Assembly: GCF_016862175.1 (NCBI RefSeq) | Contig: NZ_BOML01000088.1 | Coordinates: 1-64,000, forward strand | Length of the DNA stretch: 64,000 nt | Direction of reading: 5' to 3' | Origin: Paractinoplanes durhamensis | GTDB taxonomy: Bacteria > Actinomycetota > Actinomycetes > Mycobacteriales > Micromonosporaceae | In this document: positions 17,620 to 26,470 of the stretch, one piece after another | Layout: each line of letters starts with the position of its first letter | Numbering within the stretch: position 1 is the stretch's first letter | Program-made: the position numbers and the translations under genes | The notes under the pieces: model-generated | Database searches by the model: none | Seen by the model: only the letters and a program-made list of their open reading frames with translations | What the model was told of the DNA's origin: nothing

Positions 17620-19773
17620 TTACCGTTGCAGCGCGGGCTCCTCGTCGTCGGCCAGCGGGTGCCGCCCCGTCGGCGGCGCCTCCGCCACCGGCCGGGACCG
17701 CCGGCTCGGCCACCAGATCCGGCGGCCGATCAGCAGGGTAAGGGCGGGCACCAGGACCGACCGCACGAGCAGGGCGTCGAGCAGCACGCCGAAGGCGACC
17801 AGGAACCCGACCTCGACCAGCATCACCAGCGGAAGTGAGCCGAGGACCGCGAACGTGGCGGCCAGGACCAGGCCTGCCGAGGTGATGACGCCACCGGTGG
17901 CGGAGAGGGCTTTGAGCATGCCGTCTCTGGTTCCAAGACGTACAGTCTCCTCCCGGGCTCGGCCGGCCAGGAAGATGTTGTAGTCGACGCCGAGCGCCAC
18001 GAGGAACAGGAATGCCAGCAGCGGCACCGAATAATCGATGCCCTTGAACCCGAAGATCGTCTCGAAGACAAATACGCTGCCGCCGAAGGCCGCGGCGAAC
18101 GAGACGATCACCGTCGCCATCAGGACCAGCGGGGCCGTGATCGCGCGCAGCAGCAGCCCGAGGACAATCAGGACCACGGCGAGCACCAGCGGGATCACCA
18201 GCTTCTCGTCGCGGCTGGTGGTGACCTCGGTGTCGAGGTTCTCCGCGCTCGGCCCGCCGACGATTGCCTCCGCCCCGTTGACCGCGTGCACGGCGGTGCG
18301 CACCCGCTTGATGGTGTCGTACTCGGCGAGGGTGTCCGGAGCGTCGGTCGGGTACACGGAGATGTCTGTCCAGCCTTGGACGGTCTGGCCCGGTTCGGCC
18401 TGCGCCACGCCGGGAGTGCGCTTGACGACGTCGAGAATCTGCTTCTGGTACGCCGGCCGCGTGTAGATGGTCATCGGCTGGCCGCCGAGTTCCGGGAAGT
18501 TCTGGCGCAGAACCGTGAAGCCGGTGACCGACTCCGGCGGGGACAGGAACTGGTCCTGCTCCCGCAGAGCGCCGGTGTTACCCGTCAGGCCGATGCAGAG
18601 CACGCCGAGGATGCCGAACGAGCCGAGCGTCGCCACCCACCGGCGGCGGCTGATGGCGGTGCCGAGCCGTCCCCACAGCCCCGGCTTCTCCTGCATGGCC
18701 GTGTTGAACCGCGGGATGGCCGGCCAGAAGATCCGGCGGCCGAGCACCACGAGCACCGCCGGGAACAGGGTCAGCATGGCCACCAGCGCGCACAGGATGC
18801 CGGCCGCGCCGATCGGGCCGAGCCCGCTGATGCTGTTCAGGTCCGCGGCGAGCAGGCAGAGCAGGCCCGCGACCACGGTGGCCGCGGACGCGATGATGGC
18901 CGGCGCGGCCCCACGCAGCGCGTGGATCATCGCGACTCGGACGTTCTGGTGGTGATGCAGTGTCTCCCGATATCGGGCGATGAGCAGCAGCGCGTAGTCG
19001 GTGCCGACGCCGAACACCAGGATCGTCAGCAGCGCCGAGTTCTGGTTGTCGACCACGATGCCGAAGCCCTTGACGAGCAGGTAGACGGTCGCCATCGAGG
19101 TCAGGGCGGCCACGCCCACGACTACCAGCGGGACGAACCACAACACCGGGCTGCGGTAGGTGAGGATGAGCAGGATCGCGACGACGATGACGGTGGTGAG
19201 GAAGACCTGCAGGTCGATGCCGTCGAAGACGGCGTCCAGGTCGCCGTCGATGGCGGCCGGGCCGGTCACCTCGAGTTCCAGGCCGGTGGGCCGGTCCTTC
19301 GCGGCGTCACGCAACGGGCCGACGAGCTCCTCCGGCGGACCGTAGGTCGTGCTCAGGTCGAGGGTGAACATCATCGCCTTGCCGTTGGTGGACGGCCTGA
19401 TCGGGGGACCGTCGTCATCCTCTTCGCCGGACGTCGCCGTCTTCGGCGGGTACCGCTTGGCCAGGGTGTCGTAGTGGCGTTCGACCGTGGCGCGGTCGGC
19501 GTAGGTCAAGCCGCCGGCGCGGTGGTACACGAAGACGAACGTGTTGTCCTCCGCGCCGGGAATGCTCTCCTCCAGCATCGCCACCTTGGTGGACTCGGCA
19601 CTGGCCGGCAGGGCGTCCACGGCTTTGTCGGTGGTAACCGAGCTCAACTTGCCGCTCAACGGCACCATGACCGCCGCCAGGGTCACCCACAAGCCGATTA
19701 CCACCCACGGCACCCACCGGCCGGCCAGCCGACCAGGCGGCGCTTCCCTGGTCGGCGCTACGTTGACTGTCAT
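17620..19773 (-). CDS. MMPL-family RND transporter
   Basis: 717 residues with two halves, each a large extracytoplasmic loop and a cluster of membrane segments, about twelve in total. Motifs such as FGVGTDYALLLIARYRE and its second-half counterpart LGVDYNIFLAGRAREE are those of MMPL exporters, where the Asp-Tyr pairs take part in proton coupling. These transporters export lipids, drugs or siderophores. The start at 19773 is set by AGGAGG four bases upstream; longer starts run into the repeat region. It faces the TetR gene tail to tail and has no obvious substrate partner. Confidence 0.92.
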   Translation of the reverse strand: MTVNVAPTREAPPGRLAGRWVPWVVIGLWVTLAAVMVPLSGKLSSVTTDKAVDALPASAESTKVAMLEESIPGAEDNTFVFVYHRAGGLTYADRATVERHYDTLAKRYPPKTATSGEEDDDGPPIRPSTNGKAMMFTLDLSTTYGPPEELVGPLRDAAKDRPTGLELEVTGPAAIDGDLDAVFDGIDLQVFLTTVIVVAILLILTYRSPVLWFVPLVVVGVAALTSMATVYLLVKGFGIVVDNQNSALLTILVFGVGTDYALLLIARYRETLHHHQNVRVAMIHALRGAAPAIIASAATVVAGLLCLLAADLNSISGLGPIGAAGILCALVAMLTLFPAVLVVLGRRIFWPAIPRFNTAMQEKPGLWGRLGTAISRRRWVATLGSFGILGVLCIGLTGNTGALREQDQFLSPPESVTGFTVLRQNFPELGGQPMTIYTRPAYQKQILDVVKRTPGVAQAEPGQTVQGWTDISVYPTDAPDTLAEYDTIKRVRTAVHAVNGAEAIVGGPSAENLDTEVTTSRDEKLVIPLVLAVVLIVLGLLLRAITAPLVLMATVIVSFAAAFGGSVFVFETIFGFKGIDYSVPLLAFLFLVALGVDYNIFLAGRAREETVRLGTRDGMLKALSATGGVITSAGLVLAATFAVLGSLPLVMLVEVGFLVAFGVLLDALLVRSVLVPALTLLIGRRIWWPSRRSRPVAEAPPTGRHPLADDEEPALQR

Positions 19774-19800
19774 CGATCCTCCTAAGCGGGCGTTACCTTG

Positions 19801-20197
19801 CTTGTCCGAGGCCGACTTCGTACCGAGTGAATCTGAGACGATCATTAATGTGCTGTTCAGGCCGGTTGTGCGAGCCAGGTGCCCGGCGCACACGCCGGCA
19901 CCATGACGTCGAGGTCACACTCGGTGGGCGCGTCTTGGGCACCAGCCGTTGGGCGGGATGAGCGAGGCGTCGACGTCGCCCGGGTCCGTGCGGGCGGTGA
20001 CGGTGTTGACGGTGCGGTCCACAGCCGGGCACTGACGTCCACGGCCAGGACCAGACGCCCGTGCGCTGCGGTAGCGGCAGCCCGGCGAGGACGCCACGAA
20101 GCCGTTCGACCCCGGGCACCTGGTTCGGACAACCGGCCTGAGCAGCACATTAATGATCGTCTCAGATTCGACAGGTACGAAGTCGGCGTCAGACAAG
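19801..20197. repeat. 86-bp inverted repeat enclosing a transposase remnant
   Basis: Bases 19801-19886 match the reverse complement of 20112-20197 at 77 of 86 positions. Both arms, read towards the centre, encode the same peptide core (ESETIINVL then RPVVR), and several differences are in third codon positions. The 225-base centre holds a decayed IS701-type fragment. The arms are too long and divergent for simple insertion-sequence ends and look like two diverged copies of a gene start placed head to head. Confidence 0.7.
19893..20120 (-). pseudogene. IS701-type transposase fragment, frameshifted
   Basis: One frame gives VERLRGVLAGLPLP and the next gives HGRLVLAVDVSARL, which in intact IS701-family transposases are adjacent and contain the first catalytic Asp. 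The break between frames lies near 20055. Sequence after the VDVS motif is no longer recognisable. It is unrelated in position to the other IS701-type remnant at 4540-4854, which preserves the opposite end of the protein. Confidence 0.6.
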
Positions 20198-20344
20198 CGG
20201 GGTAATCGGCCGGCTGGAGGCTGGTGATGACCGCGGATGCAGCGCCGTCAGGGAAGCGCCGCCCGGGCTGTCAAGGTTCGGGGCGTCCACCAGGCGGATG
20301 CCGCACGGACACCACACCAGACAAACACCTGAAGAGAGACTGAC

Positions 20345-21508
20345 ATGAAGCCCATGGGACGCCGCAGCTTCCTGGCCGCCGCCACGGCACTCGGCATCGG
20401 CGCCGGCGTGTCCTCGCATGCCATCGCCTCGGCAGCGAGCGACAACAAGAAGACTCCGGAGAAGACTCCGGACCAGAACGCGGACAAGACCGCGGAAATT
20501 TACCAGCGAGACCGGGACCTGCCCTTCATCGGCACGGAGGAGACATTTTCGACTCCCACGTTGTTGAAGCTGAACTCCATCAATGAGGATCACATAGCTT
20601 TCCTCGAGGAAATTGGCCTTGCGGATCTAGGCCAACGCCGCATCGGCGACATGGACGCCGGGGGACTCGACGTTCAAATCCTCTCTGCCCATACACCGTC
20701 CGTACAAAATGTGCCGGGGCAAAAGGGCATCGACCTTGCCTATCGTCTTAACCGGAAACTTGTAGACGGGCCGATCGCCGAATATCCGGGCCGCTTCAAG
20801 GCTTTTGCCACCTTGCCCTTGCAGAGTCCGGAGGCGGCGGCGGACGAACTGGAGCGCTCGGTTCGGGAAGATGGCTTCTTGGGCGCACTGACCAACGGAC
20901 ACATCACGAAGAGGTATCTCGATCATCCCGATTTCGAGCCTGTGCTGGCACGTGCCGTTGCGCTCGACGTACCGATCTACCTGCATCCCGGCTATCCAGC
21001 TGACGAGATCTTCAAGATCCTTTACAGCACCACACGGTCCAACTACACGGGAGAGTTCCAAGACTACATTTTCAGTGGGTCTGGATATGGCTGGCACCAG
21101 GAGGTGCTGACCCAATGTATTCGGATGATCACGTACGGGGTTTTCGACAGATTCCCCAAACTGAAGATCATCATCGGCCACATGGGCGAAGGGCTTCCCT
21201 TCTACTACGAGCGGATCGTCAATGACATGGGCGAGCCGACCGAAAACTCGCTCAAGAAGCCCTTCGAGCAATACTTCCAGGACAACTTCTGGGTCACAAC
21301 CAGCGCATTCCCCCAGACCGAACTGCTCGATCTCCTGCTGAAGTTCATAAGCGTGGATCGAGTGATGTTCGCAACCGACTACCCGTTCGCGGACATACGG
21401 GCGCAGACCGACTGGTTCCGCGGAGTCGATTTGCCACGCGAGGACAAGGAGAAAATCGCGTTCCGAAATGCAGAGAAACTGTTCAGAATGAAAGTGTCCG
21501 TGAAGTGA
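20345..21508 (+). CDS. Tat-exported amidohydrolase-2 family protein
   Basis: 387 residues. The N-terminus carries a Tat motif (GRRSFLAAA) and a signal ending near residue 35. The mature part is a TIM barrel of the ACMSD/gamma-resorcylate decarboxylase group: FIGTEETFSTP, YLHPGYP, IIGHMGEGLPFYYE and FATDYPF supply the likely metal and catalytic residues. In the resorcylate decarboxylase pattern Glu-Glu-His, the His is Thr here, which may mark a subfamily or altered metal binding. The expected activity is hydrolysis or decarboxylation of an aromatic or cyclic acid outside the cytoplasm. GAGAGA lies just upstream of the ATG. It is monocistronic, and base composition is slightly less GC-rich than neighbours. 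Confidence 0.82.
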   Translation: MKPMGRRSFLAAATALGIGAGVSSHAIASAASDNKKTPEKTPDQNADKTAEIYQRDRDLPFIGTEETFSTPTLLKLNSINEDHIAFLEEIGLADLGQRRIGDMDAGGLDVQILSAHTPSVQNVPGQKGIDLAYRLNRKLVDGPIAEYPGRFKAFATLPLQSPEAAADELERSVREDGFLGALTNGHITKRYLDHPDFEPVLARAVALDVPIYLHPGYPADEIFKILYSTTRSNYTGEFQDYIFSGSGYGWHQEVLTQCIRMITYGVFDRFPKLKIIIGHMGEGLPFYYERIVNDMGEPTENSLKKPFEQYFQDNFWVTTSAFPQTELLDLLLKFISVDRVMFATDYPFADIRAQTDWFRGVDLPREDKEKIAFRNAEKLFRMKVSVK

Positions 21509-21721
21509 TGCGCCGGCGTCGATAGCAGTAGCGACTCTCCTGAGATCCCCAGCGGGTCGACCCGCCTGGTTATCCGCGGCCGGCACGTCCTTGGCTGCGT
21601 GGCCGAGATCGTCGTGCATCCGTGAACACGGCACAGCGGCGGCGACTTTAATACTGACCTCAGGTTGATCGGGGAGGATGAGCGTCAAAGGCGTCGGTTG
21701 GTCGGTTGGAGGAGGGCTGGA

Positions 21722-22414
21722 GTGCGGATCATGATCGCGGATGACGAGGCGGCCATCCGTGAGTCGCTGGAGCGGGTGCTCCAGGTCGAGGGGTACGACA
21801 CCAGTACGGTTGCCAACGGTCTCGCTGTGCTCGACGGGGTCGAGGGCATGGCGGGTGACACGTTGGATCTGTTGATCCTGGACGTGATGATGCCCCGTCT
21901 CGGCGGGTTGGAGACCTGTCGGCGGTTGCGGGCGGCGGGCCGGGATCTTCCGGTGCTGATGCTGACCGCCCGGGATCAGGTCTCCGACCGGGTCGCGGGA
22001 CTGGACGCGGGCGCCGACGACTACCTGCCCAAGCCGTTCGCCACCGAGGAGTTGCTGGCCCGGGTGCGGGCCCTGCTGCGTCGGCGCGCGCCGGCCGGCG
22101 CGGAGTCGCCGGTCCTGTCGTTCGCCGACGTGCGGATCGATCCCGACCGTTTCGAGGCGTGGCGCGGCGGGCGGCTGCTGCGCCTGACCCGGACCGAGTT
22201 CTCCCTCCTGCAGGTGCTCGTGCGCAACGCGACCCGGGTGTTGACCCGCGACGCGCTGTTCGAGGCGATCTGGGGCTTCGACATGAGCACCACCGACAAC
22301 AACCTTCAGGTGTACGTGAGCTACCTGCGCCGCAAGATGGAGGCGGAGGGTGAGCCGCGATTGATCTACACGCTGCGCGGACTGGGATACACGTTGCGGG
22401 AGACTCCTCCGTGA
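21722..22414 (+). CDS. OmpR-family response regulator
   Basis: 230 residues: receiver domain with the acidic pair near the start (MIADDEAAIRE), phosphoacceptor Asp54 in LLILDVMMPRLGG and the conserved Lys in LPKPF, followed by an OmpR-type winged helix ending YTLRGLGYTLRE. GTG 21722 is chosen because GGAGGAGG sits six bases upstream. The stop overlaps the start of the sensor kinase gene. The pair resembles MprAB-type systems. It lies next to the lipid locus, which it might control, but nothing in the sequence proves that. Confidence 0.92.
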   Translation: MRIMIADDEAAIRESLERVLQVEGYDTSTVANGLAVLDGVEGMAGDTLDLLILDVMMPRLGGLETCRRLRAAGRDLPVLMLTARDQVSDRVAGLDAGADDYLPKPFATEELLARVRALLRRRAPAGAESPVLSFADVRIDPDRFEAWRGGRLLRLTRTEFSLLQVLVRNATRVLTRDALFEAIWGFDMSTTDNNLQVYVSYLRRKMEAEGEPRLIYTLRGLGYTLRETPP

Positions 22415-23859
22415 GCAGGTCCGGGGGCCGGGAGCGGCGCCGGTTGACCCGGTGGTGGCGCGGGCGCTCTCTGCGGACCAGGGTGACGGTGATCGCGGCG
22501 ACCGCCATCGCGGTCAGCGTGTTCGTGTCCTTCCAGGTGGCCAGCGAGCTTATGGACCGCAAGCTGCTGGACGCCGCCGAGGATCAGCTGCACGCCGACT
22601 CCCGCGTCCTGGCAACCAACGCGGAGCGCGCCGGTCTGGCCCAGGTCCAGCTGCCGCCGTACCCGGGATCCGGTCGGCTGGTGCGGGTCATCCTGTCCGA
22701 CGGGTCAACCAGGACGCCGGCCGGCCAACCAGCGCTGCCCCCGGTCAGCGAGCAAGCCGGGCGCGTCGCGGAGGGCGCGTCGATCGACCTGCTGGAGTCG
22801 ACCGACTGGAACGAGGGCTACCGCGTCTACACGCTGCGGGTGGGCGACGGTGCGGTCCAGGTGGCCGACCTCGCCGACGACAGCCCGGTCAACCAGTTCG
22901 GGTTCGGCATGCTGCTGATCGGGCTGCTCTGCGTGGCCGGCGGCGCCCTTGTCGGGCGTTCCGTGGCGCGGGCCGCGCTGGCACCGATCGACCGGCTGAC
23001 CGCCGCCGCGGTTCATGTCGCGGACACCCGGGACCTCGACGCCGACATCCCGGACGAGGGCGGTGGCGAGATCCGGCAGCTGATCCGGTCGATCAACGAC
23101 ATGCTCGCCGCGCTGCGGGATTCTCGGCAGGCTCAGCGGCTGCTCGCCGAGGACGCCGCCCACGAACTCAAGACCCCGCTCACCAGCCTGCGCCTCAACG
23201 TCGAGCTGCTGATCCGGCTCGATCGGCGGGGCACCCTGGACAGCTCACTGCCGGCGGAGAGCCGGACCCGGCTGCTCAACGATCTCGGCGCCCAGGTGGC
23301 CGAGTTGAGCACCCTTGCCGCCGAGCTGACCGAGGTGGCACGCGGTGACGTCAGCGACGAGAGCACCGAGCTGATCGACTTCGCCGACGTGGTGGTGGCC
23401 GCCGCGGCCCGGGCGCGTTCGCGCATGCCCGACATCGAGGTCGCGCTCGACGTGAGCTCCGTGTGGGTGAGCGGGCGTCCCGCCGCGCTGCAGCGGGCTG
23501 TGCTCAACCTCATCGACAACGCCGGCAAGTGGTCCCCCGCGAACCAACCGGTCCATGTCCGGCTCCGTGCCGTCGGCGCGTCGGCGATCCTGGAGGTCGA
23601 CGACGCCGGACCAGGCATCGACGCCGCCGACGCGCCGCGGGTGTTCGACCGGTTCTACCGTGCCGACAGCGCCCGGGCGTTGCCGGGATCCGGTCTCGGG
23701 CTGTCTATCGTGCAGCGGGTCGTCGACGCCCACAGCGGCCGGGTCACGGCCGGCCGCTCCACCCGCGGTGGCGCGCTGCTCCAGGTCGGCCTTCCGGCCG
23801 CGTCCCCACCCACCGGGAGCCAGTGGTTCACCGCCGGGAACGGTACCGCGGTGCGCTGA
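22411..23859 (+). CDS. Sensor histidine kinase, partner of the response regulator
   Basis: 482 residues. Two membrane segments (about 30-50 and 165-185) enclose a 115-residue extracytoplasmic sensor region, followed by HAMP, a HisKA domain with His251 in AEDAAHELKTPLTSLR, and an ATPase domain with N (NLIDNAGKWS), G1 (DDAGPGI) and G2 (GSGLGLSIV) boxes. The GTGA overlap shows coupling to the regulator. It ends 112 bases before the convergent flavoenzyme gene. The stimulus is unknown. Confidence 0.93.
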   Translation: MSRSGGRERRRLTRWWRGRSLRTRVTVIAATAIAVSVFVSFQVASELMDRKLLDAAEDQLHADSRVLATNAERAGLAQVQLPPYPGSGRLVRVILSDGSTRTPAGQPALPPVSEQAGRVAEGASIDLLESTDWNEGYRVYTLRVGDGAVQVADLADDSPVNQFGFGMLLIGLLCVAGGALVGRSVARAALAPIDRLTAAAVHVADTRDLDADIPDEGGGEIRQLIRSINDMLAALRDSRQAQRLLAEDAAHELKTPLTSLRLNVELLIRLDRRGTLDSSLPAESRTRLLNDLGAQVAELSTLAAELTEVARGDVSDESTELIDFADVVVAAAARARSRMPDIEVALDVSSVWVSGRPAALQRAVLNLIDNAGKWSPANQPVHVRLRAVGASAILEVDDAGPGIDAADAPRVFDRFYRADSARALPGSGLGLSIVQRVVDAHSGRVTAGRSTRGGALLQVGLPAASPPTGSQWFTAGNGTAVR

Positions 23860-23971
23860 TGCGCCCCTGGGGTGCGGCGGGCGCGGGCGCCGACCGGCCG
23901 CGGAAGTTACCGGCAGGCGATCCTGGTCCTGCGCCGGCCACCGGTCCTGCACCACCACCGATCGGAAAGCC

Positions 23972-25429
23972 TCAGTCCTCGGCCGGGCCGAGCAGATAGG
24001 CCACCACATCCGCGGCGTGGTAGGTCGGCCGGTCGCCCGGCCGGCGCCGCAGCAGGTGCCGTACGCCGGTGAAGTCCGTGCCGGCGGTGATCACCGGCGG
24101 CTCGGTGTAGTCGTGGGCTCGCTGCTGAGCGAGCCCGGCCGCCGCCATCAGCCCGTTGCACAGGCATCTCCGCCCGACCGTGTTGGCCTCCCGTCCGCCG
24201 TGGTTGCGATACATGGTCACGGGTTCCGCGGGGCAGTGGTAGCCGACGGCGCCGTCGGCCTTGCGGTACGGGGTGCGCAGGACGCCGAGGTCGCACACGC
24301 GATCCCTGGCGGTGTAGACCTCCTCGTCGGCCAGGGTGCCGGGCAGCTGCACCACCTTGAACGGGAATCCGGTCGGCGAGGCGCGCCCGTCGGTGAGGAC
24401 CGGCACCGCACCCCGGGCCGCCAGTTCGAGGACGCGACGCTTCCACTCGGGGGCCATCCCGGACTCCTCGCAGTACGCGAACGCGGTACCCACCTGGACG
24501 CCGGCGGCGCCGGCGGACACCGCCCTGGCCACGGCGGCCGGAGTGCTGTACGAACCGGCCATCCAGAACGGAATGCCCAGCTCGGCCATCTGTCCGGGAT
24601 CGACCTCATCACGGTCGTCGTAGACCGGCTGACCGGCGTCGTCCAGCCGACGCGGGCCGCGAGGTGGCGCGTTGTGCCCACCGGCCTCGTGACCCTCCAC
24701 GATGAAGCCGTCGGGCCGGGTGGCGGGGTTCGCGGCCAGTGCCGCGGCCAGGTCGACGGAGGCGACGATCGCATCGAACAGAGGGCGCCGGGGCGGTGCC
24801 TGGCCGGGCGTGACGTACGCGCGAGGGTCGAACCGGATCGCGTGTTCGCCGTCCGCGGACGTGCCGCCCCGGACCCGCACCGGCAGCTCGACCGGTTGAT
24901 GGCGGGCCAGCCCGTCCAGCAGTGCGGGCAGGTCGGCCGGGTTGCCGGCGCCGACCAGAACATGATCGACGCCGGCGAGCATCGCGCCGTAGCAGGCGAA
25001 CGGGATCGGGAGGTCGATCTTCCGCAGGTAGTTGATGCCGATCAGGCCGTCGTGACCTTCCTTGGCCAGGAACACCTCGACGAAGTTGGCGGCGATGGTG
25101 AGCTCTGCCAGCGCGCGGGACGGCTGAAGGCTGAACCGCAGCACCGGGCGGAACGGTGCCGTGGCGGCCTTGCCGCCGGCCACGTAGTACGTGCGCAGAA
25201 TCCGTTCGGCGACACCCGGCACCGGGAAACGGCTCAACGCCCGGCGTACGTCGCCACCCAGGTCACCCTGCTGCAACCGGCGGGCGCAGACCACCTCCAG
25301 CGCGGTGCCGGACACCACGCCCAGGTGGCCGGCCTGCGACACGGCCCGGGCGAGTTGCCAGCCGGAGATCGCGACCCCCATGCCGCCCTGAATGATCCGT
25401 GGGCCGAGAGCTGACTTTGTCATCATCAT
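23972..25429 (-). CDS. Nitronate monooxygenase/FabK/PfaD-superfamily flavoenzyme, candidate trans enoyl reductase
   Basis: About 485 residues forming an FMN-binding TIM barrel: IIQGGMGVAISGWQLARAVS near the start, VDHVLVGAG, GHEAGGHN (the conserved His region) and AGAAGVQVGTAFAYCEE (phosphate-binding loop). The superfamily includes nitronate monooxygenases and the enoyl reductases FabK and PfaD. It is longer than classic PfaD relatives in the middle, so its exact subgroup is unclear. The neighbouring synthase lacks an enoyl-reductase domain, and this divergent gene is the best candidate to supply that step in trans; that is inference. Three consecutive ATGs (25429, 25426, 25423) follow GGGGAG; the last two have the better spacing. 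Confidence 0.8.
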   Translation of the reverse strand: MMMTKSALGPRIIQGGMGVAISGWQLARAVSQAGHLGVVSGTALEVVCARRLQQGDLGGDVRRALSRFPVPGVAERILRTYYVAGGKAATAPFRPVLRFSLQPSRALAELTIAANFVEVFLAKEGHDGLIGINYLRKIDLPIPFACYGAMLAGVDHVLVGAGNPADLPALLDGLARHQPVELPVRVRGGTSADGEHAIRFDPRAYVTPGQAPPRRPLFDAIVASVDLAAALAANPATRPDGFIVEGHEAGGHNAPPRGPRRLDDAGQPVYDDRDEVDPGQMAELGIPFWMAGSYSTPAAVARAVSAGAAGVQVGTAFAYCEESGMAPEWKRRVLELAARGAVPVLTDGRASPTGFPFKVVQLPGTLADEEVYTARDRVCDLGVLRTPYRKADGAVGYHCPAEPVTMYRNHGGREANTVGRRCLCNGLMAAAGLAQQRAHDYTEPPVITAGTDFTGVRHLLRRRPGDRPTYHAADVVAYLLGPAED

Positions 25430-25620
25430 GTCTCCCCATGGCCGTGCCGGGAGCCTGCCGGTGGTGTTACCCAGTCCCGCCGAGACTCTCGCCACGGCGC
25501 GGGCATCCGCCAGTGCCGTTCGGCCCGAACCCTCCAGATCGGCCGGATGGCGAAGTCGAGAGGTCCGAAGACTCTGCCGACAAGGGTCGTCCGAGCCTGA
25601 ATTTGGATCGAAGCGTGTCT

Positions 25621-25633
25621 CTACGCTGCGTAG
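25621..25633. promoter_or_regulatory. Palindrome in the promoter region of the lipid operon
   Basis: CTACGCTGCGTAG is a perfect six-base inverted repeat around one T, placed 31 bases before the etfB start in the 235-base space shared with the divergent flavoenzyme gene. It could be an operator acting on one or both promoters. No convincing -35/-10 pair could be assigned. Confidence 0.4.
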
Positions 25634-25664
25634 TCAGGACACCACGACACCAGGGCGGTTCGAC

Positions 25665-26444
25665 ATGAAGATCGCTGTTTTGATCAAGTATGTTCCCGAG
25701 GCGACCGCGGCCTGGCGCTTCGCCGAGGACCACACGCTCGACCGGGACAGCGTCGACGGCCGCCTCTCCGAACTGGACGAGTACGCCGTCGAGCAGGCGG
25801 TCCGGCTGGTCGAGGCGGGCTCCGCCACCGAGATCAGCTACCTGACGATGGGTCCGGCCCGGGCGGTCGACGCGGTGCGCAAGGCACTCGCCATGGGCGG
25901 CGACCGGGCGGTGCACGTGCTCGACGACGCGCTGCACGGCTCGGATGCCGTCGGCACCGCGTCGGTCCTGGCGGCCGCGCTCCGGCGGATGGAGTTCGAC
26001 CTGGTCATCTTCGGCATGGCGTCCACCGACGCCGAGATGTCGGTGCTGCCGGTGATGGTGGCCGACCTGCTCCGGCTCCCGGCGGTGGCGAACGCGGTGA
26101 CGCTGCGGGTGGACGGTTCCGCCCTGACCGCCGAGCGCGAAACCGACGACGCGATCGAGGAGGTCGTCGCGCCCCTGCCCGCCCTGGTGTCGGTCACCGA
26201 TCGGTCCGGCGAGGCCCGGTACCCCTCGTTCAAGGGGATCGTCGCCGCCAAGAAGAAGCCGGTGACCACCTGGTCGCTGTCCGACCTGGAGATCGCACCC
26301 GAGCGGGTCGGCACCGCCGGCGCCGCCACCGAGGTACTCGCGGTCCGGCCCAGCCCACCCCGCGAGGCGGGCACGGTCATCGTCGACGAGGGCGACGCCG
26401 CCGTACGGCTGGCCGAGTTCCTGGCCGCCAACAAGCTCCTGTAG
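25665..26444 (+). CDS. etfB: Electron transfer flavoprotein, beta subunit
   Basis: 259 residues, the normal length of EtfB/FixA. Starts MKIAVLIKYVPEATAAWRF and contains LDEYAVEQAVRLVEAG, GDRAVHVLDDA and the TDAEMSVLP region typical of the family, which binds AMP and contacts the dehydrogenase partner. It begins the six-gene rightward operon of the lipid locus, with etfA 26 bases downstream. ETF accepts electrons from acyl-CoA dehydrogenases; the dehydrogenase encoded three genes on is the likely donor. Confidence 0.93.
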   Translation: MKIAVLIKYVPEATAAWRFAEDHTLDRDSVDGRLSELDEYAVEQAVRLVEAGSATEISYLTMGPARAVDAVRKALAMGGDRAVHVLDDALHGSDAVGTASVLAAALRRMEFDLVIFGMASTDAEMSVLPVMVADLLRLPAVANAVTLRVDGSALTAERETDDAIEEVVAPLPALVSVTDRSGEARYPSFKGIVAAKKKPVTTWSLSDLEIAPERVGTAGAATEVLAVRPSPPREAGTVIVDEGDAAVRLAEFLAANKLL

Positions 26445-26470
26445 ACCACGAGCCCGGAGAGGCCACGAAG

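Noticed and set aside
21552..21565. GCGGGTCGACCCGC palindrome before the two-component genes
   Set aside because: It has no loop, is far from the start and is short for chance in GC-rich DNA, so I did not call it an operator or terminator.
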